A DNA stretch of 64,000 bases. It comes from Aquirhabdus parva. Its GTDB lineage: Bacteria > Pseudomonadota > Gammaproteobacteria > Pseudomonadales > Moraxellaceae. The position numbers were made by a program, and so were the translations under genes. The notes under the pieces were generated by a model. That model searched no databases. It saw only the letters and a program-made list of their open reading frames with translations, and was not told the DNA's origin. Each line of letters opens with the position of its first letter. Position 1 is the first letter of the stretch. Of the stretch, positions 8,413-17,315 are shown piece by piece. The stretch lies in assembly GCF_003351745.1 (NCBI RefSeq), contig NZ_CP031222.1:2772207-2836206 (forward strand), written 5' to 3'.

Positions 8413-9564
8413 TTAGATAAAAGTATGCCATGGCGTAAAACCTATACCATCATAAAGCCACACTTGCTCGAATTGACTGATGATGGATTCACTCTGCGTG
8501 GGTTGTAGAAAAACAAAATCGTCGACTTGAATTTGCGCAGATTTCGGGACATTCACCAAATCCTGATTACTGCTGCGTCCAAACAAGCGATTGGCATGTG
8601 CGCCTTGAGGATAAACATAGTCGGCCATCCACTTCCCTCCATAGATAAACAAAGCATCTTGAAAGGAAGGTAAACGGTCCAGTAAAGTCAGCCCGGGAAT
8701 TTGCGTGGATGGCAGCTTCTTCAATACTGGCGCGGCAATCCACAGCGCAGACTGGAAACCATCGAGGCTTGGGATATCAAAGTCTTTAGGCTTGAGCAAC
8801 ATCGAGCCAAAGGACAGATCGTTACACACACTGTGTTCTGTATGCAGACTAAAGGTTGGGCTACCCGAGCCATTGAAACAAAGATTCTGATGGTAAAGCT
8901 TGGGAAAATCTTGCTGTATCGCATCAATATAATGCTGATAGTGCTGCTGTGACTCCGCATAGCCCTGTGCAATGGATTGAATAAAAGACGGAATCTTGGA
9001 AACATGGGCGTCATACCCCATCAAACCCGACAAGGCTAGATGCTCAGGATGTGCTTGAATCAAGGCCAAAAGCGCTTTAAATGGTGCAATATCTTTAATA
9101 CCACCCCGATGCAGTCCGACATCAATCTCGATATTGATCTCAAGCTTTAGATTTTGTGCTTGAGCCAACGCCAGATATTGCTGCAATCGTTCCATAGTAT
9201 CGACAAGCCACTGAATGCGTACGGTATCTAAAGCTTGATGCTGAGCATAGAATGCTTGTACGGCTTTGATGGGCATCGGTTTGCCAAGCAGGATATCGGA
9301 TTCTGGGAATAGATGAATGACTTTGCGAATATGGGGCAGATGAAAAATCATAAACCGCTGACAGTCTAATGCCTGCGAAATGTATTGTAATAACTCCATT
9401 GCACACAGTGATTTAACAACAATTCTGGATTGCAACATCGCTGGCAACATACGCTGGACTCGAGCCAGATTGGCATCAAGACGCGCTTGATCGATGATCA
9501 GCGTCGGCAGTGCAAAATTGGCTCGCTTTAACGCGGCATTCAAGCACTTAAAATAGTCAGACAT
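8413..9564 (-). CDS. PLP-dependent fold-III enzyme (alanine racemase N-domain / DSD1-like)
   Basis: About 383 residues. The N-terminal TIM-barrel has the PLP lysine in SRIVVKSL (Lys at about 51), an EIDVGLHRGG strand and GLMGYDAH, as in the D-threonine aldolase/D-serine dehydratase-like family. The C-terminal beta domain ends with QPTQSES and WHTF; the metal-binding H-x-C/D pair of true D-threonine aldolases is not seen, so the reaction may differ (racemase, dehydratase or deaminase-like). Start 9564 or 9576; neither has a strong ribosome site. It lies 66 bp downstream of the lactone oxidase on the same strand and is probably cotranscribed. Function unassigned. Confidence 0.8.
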   Translation of the reverse strand: MSDYFKCLNAALKRANFALPTLIIDQARLDANLARVQRMLPAMLQSRIVVKSLCAMELLQYISQALDCQRFMIFHLPHIRKVIHLFPESDILLGKPMPIKAVQAFYAQHQALDTVRIQWLVDTMERLQQYLALAQAQNLKLEINIEIDVGLHRGGIKDIAPFKALLALIQAHPEHLALSGLMGYDAHVSKIPSFIQSIAQGYAESQQHYQHYIDAIQQDFPKLYHQNLCFNGSGSPTFSLHTEHSVCNDLSFGSMLLKPKDFDIPSLDGFQSALWIAAPVLKKLPSTQIPGLTLLDRLPSFQDALFIYGGKWMADYVYPQGAHANRLFGRSSNQDLVNVPKSAQIQVDDFVFLQPTQSESIISQFEQVWLYDGIGFTPWHTFI

Positions 9565-9630
9565 AATACTCGACATCCCTTTTCAGTATTGATCAGCCAA
9601 CTACACTATAAGTCAGCCACGCTCCATCCA

Positions 9631-10929
9631 TTACTCAATAAACAACTGACTCAAATGAGGATTCAACCACTTCCGGGTCGGATCAAGCGTCTCTCTGATC
9701 GCCATAAAATCATCCCAGCGCGGGTATAGTGGTTTGAGTTCGCGGCAACCTAAGGTATGTAGTTTGCCCCAATGCGGACGTCCTTGATATTTCCAAAAGA
9801 TGGGCTCAATCAGCTTAAAAATTTCTCGGCAATCCTGCTTGTGATATTGATGGATCGATATCGATGCTGAATCTTGCTGATAAAAAGGACTCAGCCAAAT
9901 GTCATCACCTTTGACATAGCGATATTCGATCGGGAAAAATACTGGCGCTTTGTGCTTCTTGAGCATTGAGACGACTTCGGTTAAACATGCCAGACCCTGT
10001 GCCGCCGGAATTTGATATTCCATTTCATTGAAGCGCGTTTCTCTGACAGCTGGGAATATATTTGATGACCAGTCCACACGTGTGGTGGGTTTGATAAACA
10101 CACCCAGCATTTTCTGGATACTGTGTCCAAGACTTGGTAACGTCCGTGTCAGTTCGCAGCATGCGGTTAATAATGTATCTTCAGAGGGCCACGCCTTAGG
10201 CAGCGTTTGAATCTCATCAGTGGTGGGATCTAGAGTTTTCAACATGGCGGCAGAGCCATGGGCGAAGACAAAACATTCAATATGGCGATGCTCAGTTTTC
10301 CATTGATCCATATTGTCTAAAATGTCTTGTAGAGGCATCAGCTTGACTTGTTCTTTTAAACGATAACTAGGCACGTTCTGCATGGTGATCTGACTAAGCA
10401 CCCCAAAACAACCCAGTGCAACACGCCCGGCTGTGAAAATCTCACTGTTCTGTGTTCGGTCACACTCCAGTAACTCCCCATCGGCAGACACCAATTGAAA
10501 TCCTTCCACCAACCCTGACAAACAGGTCAGGGTTTGACCTGTACCATGTGTGCCTGTTGCAACCGCTCCTGCAAGGCTTTGCTCATCAATATCCCCTTGG
10601 TTGGCAAGCCCTTGATTAATTCCCGCCAACAACGGTCCCAGATTTTTGAGCCGTGTTCCCGCATGAATCGTACTTTGCATGAGATTTTGGTCATGACGCA
10701 CTAGACCTGATAATCCATCCAGAGAAATCAGCGTATCGTCAGTAGACACTAAAGGTGTGAATGAATGCCCTGCCCCAACGACACGACATTTGCTTGATTG
10801 GCGAATAACTTGGCTAAGTGCTGCTAAATCATGCGGCATCGCATAGTGCTGGGGATTGGATTGTTGTAAGCCTGACCAATTCTTCCAGTGATTAGCGGTG
10901 TTTGCTAGCGTGTGAGTACGGTTTGTCAT
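9631..10929 (-). CDS. FAD-linked sugar-lactone oxidase (D-arabinono-1,4-lactone oxidase family)
   Basis: 432 residues from ATG 10929. The FAD-binding domain contains VVGAGHSFTPL, where the histidine is the residue that carries covalent flavin in aldonolactone oxidases, and ATGTHGTG. The C-terminal ALO domain has GRPHWGKLH near the end. The family oxidises sugar lactones or alditols with O2, or with another acceptor. Start is uncertain: ATG 10983 and GTG 11031 are in frame; 10929 is favoured because homologues begin shortly before a WxNWSG motif. First gene of a probable two-gene unit with the PLP enzyme; the double operator lies upstream at 11089-11119. Confidence 0.85.
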   Translation of the reverse strand: MTNRTHTLANTANHWKNWSGLQQSNPQHYAMPHDLAALSQVIRQSSKCRVVGAGHSFTPLVSTDDTLISLDGLSGLVRHDQNLMQSTIHAGTRLKNLGPLLAGINQGLANQGDIDEQSLAGAVATGTHGTGQTLTCLSGLVEGFQLVSADGELLECDRTQNSEIFTAGRVALGCFGVLSQITMQNVPSYRLKEQVKLMPLQDILDNMDQWKTEHRHIECFVFAHGSAAMLKTLDPTTDEIQTLPKAWPSEDTLLTACCELTRTLPSLGHSIQKMLGVFIKPTTRVDWSSNIFPAVRETRFNEMEYQIPAAQGLACLTEVVSMLKKHKAPVFFPIEYRYVKGDDIWLSPFYQQDSASISIHQYHKQDCREIFKLIEPIFWKYQGRPHWGKLHTLGCRELKPLYPRWDDFMAIRETLDPTRKWLNPHLSQLFIE

Positions 10930-11088
10930 GGCGCGGGCAATTCCATTTTGGGCATCAAATGTGTTCTTTTGCTTATAAATCATGACAGAGTAGCGCAACT
11001 TCGTATGAAGACAAGGCCTCCTCGTTGTCACAACAACAGGGAATGCCTCTGCTCTAAGTTAGCTCTCTATACAACTTACAACAAAACG

Positions 11089-11119
11089 ATAGTCATGACT
11101 ATATTATAGTCGTGACCAC
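11089..11119. promoter_or_regulatory. Second double TetR operator, upstream of oxidase unit
   Basis: Perfect palindrome ATAGTCATGACTAT (11089-11102) followed by the partial copy ATAGTCGTGACCAC (11106-11119); centres are 17 bp apart, exactly as at 7649-7679. A minus-strand TATAAT (11108 to 11103) sits at the junction of the two sites, the same relation to the -10 as in the TetR promoter. Confidence 0.8.
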
Positions 11120-11428
11120 TCTGCAAGCATTCTCGACAAAATCTTTCAGACAAGCTTTCTGACTACCAAGTTGCACTTTAGACATACACACTTGGGTTTA
11201 GAAAAGGATGGCCATCACTTATTCTTATCAATTTTCGTATGGTTTACATTCAGCAAAAGATAATCGAGTCATGTCAGAAAAAAATAATGACGTGGTGTTG
11301 ATCGATAACCATAAATTAATGGATTAAAAATGAAGAGAATTACGGCTTAATCCGTCATACAATTTGTTTTTAAATTAAAAAAACTATGTTATTGTTTGTA
11401 TCTAAACAATGCACGGAAAAGCAATGTC
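11120..11428. other. AT-rich intergenic stretch
   Basis: Upstream of the small ORF at 11429. An 18-codon frame (11271-11327) is present but has no supporting signal. A perfect 6-bp inverted repeat TTGTTT/AAACAA lies at 11392-11409. Nothing else recognised. Confidence 0.4.
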
Positions 11429-11608
11429 ATGCCTTATATTTTTGTATTCCTCGTAGCAATTAATGCTGCGTATTTGGGCTACCAGTTATTACAAGAGAAC
11501 CAACCGACGCTACTGCAACCCATAACTGCAGTGACTCATCAGGATTTTCCGGTGACATTAGAGTTGGTTTCGGAAAAACCTCTCTTTCCAGAGCGAAGTC
11601 ACTCTTAA
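11429..11608 (+). CDS. Small single-pass membrane protein, hypothetical
   Basis: 59 residues from ATG 11429 (the frame extends to TTG 11396; a GGAAAA sequence lies upstream of the ATG). Residues 3-20 are hydrophobic (IFVFLVAINAAYLGYQLL) and would make one membrane helix; the remainder is polar and probably periplasmic or cytoplasmic. No family recognised. It precedes the mla operon by about 250 bp on the same strand. It may be a real small gene or chance. Confidence 0.45.
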   Translation: MPYIFVFLVAINAAYLGYQLLQENQPTLLQPITAVTHQDFPVTLELVSEKPLFPERSHS

Positions 11609-11857
11609 TAAGATTGATGGCATGGGGAATTCAGCAACGATATTAGAAATATGAATATCAGTACGATAAATTATCGAACTATACCAAATGGCTTAAATAA
11701 CCCACGACATGCATTTGAGAAATTACCAACAAAATATGAATCTTAGTCCACAATTCACACAAAGCTTGTACATACAGAACAAGCAACTCTCTCTCAAATG
11801 TAAGCAATTTTGTGCTACATTGCACAATACGCATTTTATAATTTTGGCTTCTGCTGC

Positions 11858-12754
11858 ATGACGACACCTTCTGCACCATCACCGTCGATGACCAACTCTA
11901 CTCTCCCCTCATCAGCAACCAACTTGGTTGAAGCCCGAGCGCTTTCTTTCAGTTGGGGCGAGCGTGTGATCTATGATCGTCTGAATTTAGTGATTCGTCG
12001 CGGTCAAGTCACTGGCATCATGGGGCCATCAGGAACCGGTAAAACTACTCTGCTTAAGCTTATTGGCGGACAACTGATCGCTGATTCAGGACAACTGCTA
12101 CTGAATGGTCGCAGTGTTGCCGAGATGAACCGTACCGAACTGTTTGCCGCACGTGCTCGCATGGGCATGCTGTTTCAAAGTGGCGCATTGTTTACCGACA
12201 TGAGTGTCTTTGAAAACGTTGCATTTCCACTGCGAGCCCATACAAATCTCTCTGAAAATCTGATCCGAGAATTAGTCGGATTAAAGTTAGAAGCTGTGGG
12301 TTTACGCGGCACTGAAGATTTGATGCCTGCGGAGCTCTCCGGCGGGATGAATCGCCGTGTGGCGCTGGCACGCGCCATTGCGCTCGATCCCGAATTGATC
12401 ATGTATGACGAACCGTTTGCGGGGCAAGACCCGATTGTGATGGGTGTTTTAGTACGCTTGATTCGTTCACTGCGTGATGCGTTGGGTCTGACCACTGTGA
12501 TTGTTTCCCACGATGTAACTGAGACCCTGTCTATTTCTGACTATGTCTATGTAGTTGCCGATGGCAAAGTCATGGGCGAAGGCACACCAGAACAACTTCG
12601 CCAATCCGACTCACCGTTCGTACAGCAATTCTTAAAAGGTGAAGCAGACGGTCCGGTTAAATTCCAGTACAGCCAGCTCCCCTATTTAGGCAATACCAGC
12701 AACAACATCCAGCAAGATGCTGTATCTGTTAATAAAGGCAAGGACAACGCATGA
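11858..12754 (+). CDS. mlaF: Phospholipid ABC transporter ATP-binding protein MlaF
   Basis: About 298 residues from ATG 11858; ATG 11888 is an alternative and the frame extends to 11810, with no clear ribosome site at any. Walker A is GPSGTGKTT, followed by a Q-loop (LFQSGALF), signature LSGGMNRR, Walker B LIMYDEPFAGQDP and the switch histidine in VSHDV. MlaF drives the inner-membrane MlaFEDB complex, which moves phospholipids between the outer membrane, via MlaC, and the inner membrane. The FAGQDP sequence is characteristic of MlaF. First gene of mlaFEDCB. The tail after residue 250 is longer than in many homologues. Confidence 0.95.
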   Translation: MTTPSAPSPSMTNSTLPSSATNLVEARALSFSWGERVIYDRLNLVIRRGQVTGIMGPSGTGKTTLLKLIGGQLIADSGQLLLNGRSVAEMNRTELFAARARMGMLFQSGALFTDMSVFENVAFPLRAHTNLSENLIRELVGLKLEAVGLRGTEDLMPAELSGGMNRRVALARAIALDPELIMYDEPFAGQDPIVMGVLVRLIRSLRDALGLTTVIVSHDVTETLSISDYVYVVADGKVMGEGTPEQLRQSDSPFVQQFLKGEADGPVKFQYSQLPYLGNTSNNIQQDAVSVNKGKDNA

Positions 12755-12800
12755 AGGTTTGGATTATGTTGTCATTATCGTCGACGAGAGAGCATCAGCA

Positions 12801-13580
12801 ATGAAATGGATACAGTTACTGGGTCGTGATGTCATCGATCGCATTACTGGCATCGGCGCGGCTGGTGTATTGCTCGCACGTTCAGCATTTGGCATTCCAA
12901 AATGGTCGGGTATCGGCTTGTTTGGGCAACAAATGTACCGTGTCGGGGTGATGTCGCTCCTCATTATTTTAGTTTCAGGTTTATTTATTGGTTTAGTCCT
13001 AGGTTTACAAGGCTTTACGATTCTTTCTAAATACGGAAGCTCACAAGCACTTGGAACCATGGTTGCACTGACCTTAGTCCGTGAACTGGGCCCCGTGATC
13101 ACTGCATTGTTGTTTGCGGGTCGTGCAGGTTCGGCACTCACCGCAGAAATTGGTTTGATGAAAGCCACGGAACAGCTCGCCAGCATGGAAATGATTGGCG
13201 TTGATCCGCTCAAGCGCATTGTGGCACCGCGCCTCTGGGCTGGGCTGATCAGCATGCCGATGCTGGCTATTGTGTTTTCTGCTGTCGGTATCTTGGGCGG
13301 TAAACTGGTCGGTGTGGACTGGTTAGGTGTAGACGAAGGGTCGTTCTGGAACAGCATGCAAGTCAATGTTAATTTTACCAATGACGTCATTAATGGCGTC
13401 ATTAAAAGTGTGGTCTTTGGTGTCGTATGTACGTGGATAGCCGTCTATCAAGGCTATGCTGCCACACCGACATCGGAAGGTATTTCTACAGCAACGACAA
13501 ACACCGTTGTGTATTCATCATTGTGTGTTTTAGGTCTTGATTTTATTCTGACTGCGGTCATGTTCGGAGGGTTGTCATGA
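12801..13580 (+). CDS. mlaE: Phospholipid ABC transporter permease MlaE
   Basis: 259 residues from ATG 12801. GAGAG lies about 9 nt upstream and the family N-terminus MKWIQxLGRxxIDxITGIGAAG begins there; the longer frame from 12717 would overlap mlaF. It has five or six membrane segments and the conserved EIGLMKATEQLASMEMIGVDP coupling region. It is the permease subunit of the MlaFEDB complex. Its stop overlaps the mlaD start as ATGA. Confidence 0.96.
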   Translation: MKWIQLLGRDVIDRITGIGAAGVLLARSAFGIPKWSGIGLFGQQMYRVGVMSLLIILVSGLFIGLVLGLQGFTILSKYGSSQALGTMVALTLVRELGPVITALLFAGRAGSALTAEIGLMKATEQLASMEMIGVDPLKRIVAPRLWAGLISMPMLAIVFSAVGILGGKLVGVDWLGVDEGSFWNSMQVNVNFTNDVINGVIKSVVFGVVCTWIAVYQGYAATPTSEGISTATTNTVVYSSLCVLGLDFILTAVMFGGLS

Positions 13581-14107
13581 GAACTCGTGGTGCAGAGTTT
13601 GGGGTCGGGATTTTTATTATTTTAACGATCGCCGCGATATTTTTTCTGGCGCTACGCGTCAGTGGTTTACTGAGTGAAATCGATAAAGGTGGCTATACAG
13701 TAACAGCACACTTTCAGAACATAGGTGGGCTTACCCCGCGTGCTAAAGTAACATTAAGTGGTGTGGTGATCGGACGTGTGACCAATATCGCTCTAGATCC
13801 AAAACGATTAGATGCGGTGGTCACCATGCAGATCAATAACAGCATGAAAGAAATCAGCACCGATTCCACCGCCAGTATTCTGACTGAAGGTTTGATTGGT
13901 GGACAATATATCGGAATTTCAGTGGGTGCCGATGACACGATGCTCAAAGAGGGTAGTGAAATCGAACAAACTCAAAGTGCACTGGTTCTGGAGGACTTAA
14001 TCAGTAAGTTCTTATTCAGTAAAGCAACCGAGCCGACACCTGGTGCAACAGGCGCTGCTTCAGCACCTGCTGCGACTGCTAAAGCTGCCACGAGCGATGC
14101 ATTCTAA
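13577..14107 (+). CDS. mlaD: MCE-domain lipid-binding protein MlaD
   Basis: 176 residues. One N-terminal membrane helix (about 8-28) anchors the periplasmic MCE domain, with GLTPRAKVTLSGVVIGRV and EGLIGGQYIGI as the recognisable blocks. MlaD forms the hexameric ring through which lipid passes between MlaC and the MlaFE core. The last 25 residues are Ala/Thr/Pro-rich and probably unstructured. Translationally coupled to mlaE by a 4-bp overlap. Confidence 0.96.
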   Translation: MRTRGAEFGVGIFIILTIAAIFFLALRVSGLLSEIDKGGYTVTAHFQNIGGLTPRAKVTLSGVVIGRVTNIALDPKRLDAVVTMQINNSMKEISTDSTASILTEGLIGGQYIGISVGADDTMLKEGSEIEQTQSALVLEDLISKFLFSKATEPTPGATGAASAPAATAKAATSDAF

Positions 14108-14117
14108 GATTGAGGTT

Positions 14118-14147
14118 ATGGCTTGACGTGCTCATGACGTGAGCCAT
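14118..14147 (+). repeat. Intercistronic hairpin between mlaD and mlaC
   Basis: ATGGCT (14118-14123) pairs with AGCCAT (14142-14147), and an inner ACGT pairs with ACGT. No T run, so not a normal terminator; it could stabilise the upstream transcript or tune mlaD/mlaC ratio. Confidence 0.45.
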
Positions 14148-14208
14148 GTCCTAACTTCCTAAAGGGTCAATCTGCAATTTTATTCGTAATATGTTTGGAG
14201 TTTTTTGA

Positions 14209-14835
14209 ATGAAACGTATACTTTTTCCAGCGGTGACTGCACTGACACTGTCCAGCTTGTTCTCAATATCGACTGCATTTGCAGCCGTTGAACCTGCGCC
14301 CGTATTTGTCAAAAGAATTTCCGATGCGCTGATCACACGGCTCGTTAATGAACGCGGTTCGTATAAGAAGAACCCAGCGGTTCTCAACGACATCGTACAG
14401 CAAAATATTGAGCCCTATATCGATTTTGATGGTTTCTCACGTGGTGTCATGGGCCCATTTTATCGCCAAGCAACGCCACAACAACGTACTGCTTTTGCGC
14501 AAACCTTTAAACAAAGTCTGATCCGTACCTATTCTAAAGGTTTGGCGTCTTACGACAACGAAAGCTACACCATCCGCCCATTCGTTGAAGGCAAAGACCC
14601 GAGCAAAGCAGTTGTGAATATGGACTTTAAAACCGATACTGGCACCATCGTTCCTGTTGCTTATCAGTTGATCCAAAGCGGAGACTCATGGAAACTGCGT
14701 AACTTACAGTTGAATGGTATTGATATTGGCTTGACCTTCCGCAATCAATTTGCGACTGCAGTACAGACCAATAAAAATAACTTGGATCTGGCGATCAAGA
14801 ACTTTATCCCTTCCGCCAATGCGTCTGGACAGTGA
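14209..14835 (+). CDS. mlaC: Periplasmic phospholipid shuttle MlaC
   Basis: 208 residues with a cleavable signal peptide (about 1-25, ending AFA-AVEP). The mature protein shows MlaC landmarks: YIDFDGFSRGVMG near 80, LIRTYSKGLASYDNE near 110 and a C-terminal GIDIGLTFRNQF. It carries phospholipid across the periplasm between the outer-membrane MlaA and the inner-membrane MlaFEDB. The 101-bp gap from mlaD holds a hairpin. mlaA is not in this window, as is common because it is usually unlinked. Confidence 0.95.
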   Translation: MKRILFPAVTALTLSSLFSISTAFAAVEPAPVFVKRISDALITRLVNERGSYKKNPAVLNDIVQQNIEPYIDFDGFSRGVMGPFYRQATPQQRTAFAQTFKQSLIRTYSKGLASYDNESYTIRPFVEGKDPSKAVVNMDFKTDTGTIVPVAYQLIQSGDSWKLRNLQLNGIDIGLTFRNQFATAVQTNKNNLDLAIKNFIPSANASGQ

Positions 14836-14844
14836 GTTTAGACC

Positions 14845-15171
14845 TTGAGTAATACTCAAATCGCACCAGAATCGGTTGATCGTACCCCTGCAAGCGTCAC
14901 GTTTGCAGGGGATACACTGATCATTGATGGTTCAGTCCACTTCGGCAATGCCAATAGCATCTATGAACAAGGCGTCAGCGCTTTAAAAGGTTTAAAAACC
15001 GAGATGATTACTTTTGATTTGGCAGGGCTCAGTCAGAGTCATACGGTACTACTGGCCGTGATTGTGCAGTGGATCCGCCGCTTAAATGCGGGACAGCGTC
15101 TACATTTGGTCAATGTCCCTGCAAAAATGCAATCGATCATTCAAACCTCCCGCTTACAGGAAATTCTCTAA
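14845..15171 (+). CDS. mlaB: STAS-domain subunit MlaB
   Basis: 108 residues forming a single STAS-like domain (TFDLAGLSQSHTVLLAVIVQWIRR contains the conserved helix that contacts MlaF). It is the cytoplasmic regulatory subunit of MlaFEDB. The start is TTG at 14845, only 9 nt after mlaC; no better start lies nearby, so coupling to mlaC translation is likely. Last gene of the operon. Confidence 0.9.
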   Translation: MSNTQIAPESVDRTPASVTFAGDTLIIDGSVHFGNANSIYEQGVSALKGLKTEMITFDLAGLSQSHTVLLAVIVQWIRRLNAGQRLHLVNVPAKMQSIIQTSRLQEIL

Positions 15172-15248
15172 GCGGGTGTTTCGCTCAAATATTTATAAAA
15201 AGTCACTCCCACCCCTCTTGCAATTTGATCACTATAGTTGTTTCTTGA

Positions 15249-17315
15249 CTAATCACGTTTATTGATCTGCGTCCATAATCTGAATGTATGAAACAACTCA
15301 AAACCAAATGAGAACGGTTTTCTGATGGCACTTGATGCAACTCGATGCCATTGACCTGTTTTCCTTTTAAGATCATTAGGTATCTGTCGCAATAAACAAA
15401 GCATCATGTACGTAAATCGCAATATAAACTTAATCTGTTCTTTTACTTTAAATGGTAAACACCGCCCAATTCGATGTAGTCCATGCACAATATATAAGTC
15501 TTTATTCATACTGAGATAACCATTTAATAGACGCTTTTGTAGATTCGCCGTGGACTGGAATGACAATCCTTTCGATTCATAATCAAGCGTTTGAGTTTTT
15601 CTAGCATGCAATAACGATTTTAAGTTTGCCGTCAAAGAAAAATGACTGCGCGACCACTGTTTGAGTGCGTGCTGATGATGGGGTATGCAGGGAATCTCAC
15701 ACAATTCATGCACGATCTGCTGTGCCGTGCGTTGTCTGGATTGGCGCCCACTAAAATTATAGTACAAGGCCTGCGCCACATTGTTCATGGATAACCAACC
15801 CGGTCCGCCGAAATGATCATAACAGTACACCGGAAGTCCAAGAACCAAGGCATATTGAACCGTCTTACCTATACTCACGATCGCATCATACTTCGCCAGT
15901 AATGCTGGTGTGACTGGCTTCATATGGTCAGGTAATCCTATATGATCGACCACAATATCATGATGCTTTTGTAAGATCTGCATGGCTTCCGCAAGCTCAG
16001 GGCATAAATGGTTGGTGACGATGGCAATATTTTTTTTCGTCGACACGAGTCTGACCGGTGCTTCAAAGTTTAAGAACTCATCGGGTGCGGCATTCGGAAA
16101 GACCTGACTCATACGCACATACTCGGGCACATTTTCCGCTAGCCAATCCTGATTCTCTTGCGAGTTCACCAATAACTGATGACCCGGCAACAAACTCATC
16201 GGCGGACACTCTAAGGACTCGGTAGGACCTAGAGAGGTATAAAAGGCTTGTGCGGCATGAATCTGTTTGTCTTGAAAAACGTAAGCATAGGTCGGCCAAT
16301 GCTGAATCCACACCAAATCATAGGTCGATGACTCTGGTAGATCCATCAGCAGTTTGATATCGATATCCAGACTCCGCGCCAAGGCCTGTAGCTTACCTCC
16401 AAATTTGAATGCATAGAGATCTACGCTAAAGCCCATGTGTGAAAAAGCCTGATACAACTCCAATGCATAGAGTTCGGAGCCCGCCAGATCAAAGAGCCTA
16501 GAGGTGGCTATCAGCGCTCTTTTCGGCTTAAATCCGATGCCCTTGAGATCAAATGCATCTGCCACACAAACGATGTTATAGCTAGGCTTATTGGGAAATT
16601 TAAACGGCGCTGGATATGACCACTGGTGTAGTGCAATCCGTGCTGATTCAATAAATGCTCGATTGCTTGCACTGCTGGTATTGCTCAGCTTGGAGACAAA
16701 ATTTGAGCGCACAAAATTCATATGGTGCATGGCGATTTGATCAGTATCAAAACGCTTAAACCGCCCAGTTGCATGGATTAATCGACGTGTCGGATCGACA
16801 TGCTCTACAGGAAAACGAGATTGCCTCTCAAAGATCAGCCCCTCATCAATCTTGGCAATAAAGCAGACATTAGTCGTGTCCGGCGTTGCAGAGCGATAGA
16901 TCGGCTGATGGAGATAAAAATAAGAAGACACACAGCTATAGCAGATTTCCTCATCTTCAATCTGCTGCTTGGCTGCCAGAAACTGATCAGGCATATAGAA
17001 CTCATCCGCATCCATCAGCAGGAAGTGACTGGCCTGCTTGGCAATCGCCACATCCAAACCGATACGACGCTTACGGAATTCATTTTCAGCAGCACGTAGA
17101 GTCAGATCAGGCTCATAGCAAACCAAATCATCAACCAGTCCCGTCTGCTGCAGACGGTTAAGTACTGCCATTGCATTTGCTGAGATCCCCTGCCCCCAAT
17201 TCGATTGGCACTGGTAAACAATCGATAAATGCTCAACCAAAGGACGCATATGAAGCACTGCATGCCAGAGCAGCTCCTCACCGTTGAAGAAATTAATGCT
17301 GGCGGAGAGTCTCAT
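15249..17315 (-). CDS. Two-domain glycosyltransferase of an ABC export cassette
   Basis: 688 residues from ATG 17315; this ATG overlaps the upstream ATPase stop as ATGA and has GGAG 8 nt upstream, so the longer frame to 17405 is rejected. Residues 1-290 resemble GT2/GT92-like transferases with MDADEFY (Asp102, Asp104). Residues about 300-600 resemble a GT4-type fold (IATSRLFDLAGSELYALELYQAF; later YDAIVSIGKTVQYALVLGLPVYCYD). The C-terminal 100 residues are basic and hydrophobic, possibly a membrane-surface anchor. It probably adds two kinds of sugar to a surface glycan exported by the adjacent transporter. Acceptor unknown. Confidence 0.85.
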   Translation of the reverse strand: MRLSASINFFNGEELLWHAVLHMRPLVEHLSIVYQCQSNWGQGISANAMAVLNRLQQTGLVDDLVCYEPDLTLRAAENEFRKRRIGLDVAIAKQASHFLLMDADEFYMPDQFLAAKQQIEDEEICYSCVSSYFYLHQPIYRSATPDTTNVCFIAKIDEGLIFERQSRFPVEHVDPTRRLIHATGRFKRFDTDQIAMHHMNFVRSNFVSKLSNTSSASNRAFIESARIALHQWSYPAPFKFPNKPSYNIVCVADAFDLKGIGFKPKRALIATSRLFDLAGSELYALELYQAFSHMGFSVDLYAFKFGGKLQALARSLDIDIKLLMDLPESSTYDLVWIQHWPTYAYVFQDKQIHAAQAFYTSLGPTESLECPPMSLLPGHQLLVNSQENQDWLAENVPEYVRMSQVFPNAAPDEFLNFEAPVRLVSTKKNIAIVTNHLCPELAEAMQILQKHHDIVVDHIGLPDHMKPVTPALLAKYDAIVSIGKTVQYALVLGLPVYCYDHFGGPGWLSMNNVAQALYYNFSGRQSRQRTAQQIVHELCEIPCIPHHQHALKQWSRSHFSLTANLKSLLHARKTQTLDYESKGLSFQSTANLQKRLLNGYLSMNKDLYIVHGLHRIGRCLPFKVKEQIKFILRFTYMMLCLLRQIPNDLKRKTGQWHRVASSAIRKPFSFGFELFHTFRLWTQINKRD

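Noticed and set aside
12764-13402. 212-codon frame antisense to mlaE
   Set aside because: Lies wholly inside a clear mla gene and has no family signal; chance frame.
16078-17161. Frames opposite the glycosyltransferase gene
   Set aside because: Short overlapping frames without signals; the minus-strand gene is well supported.
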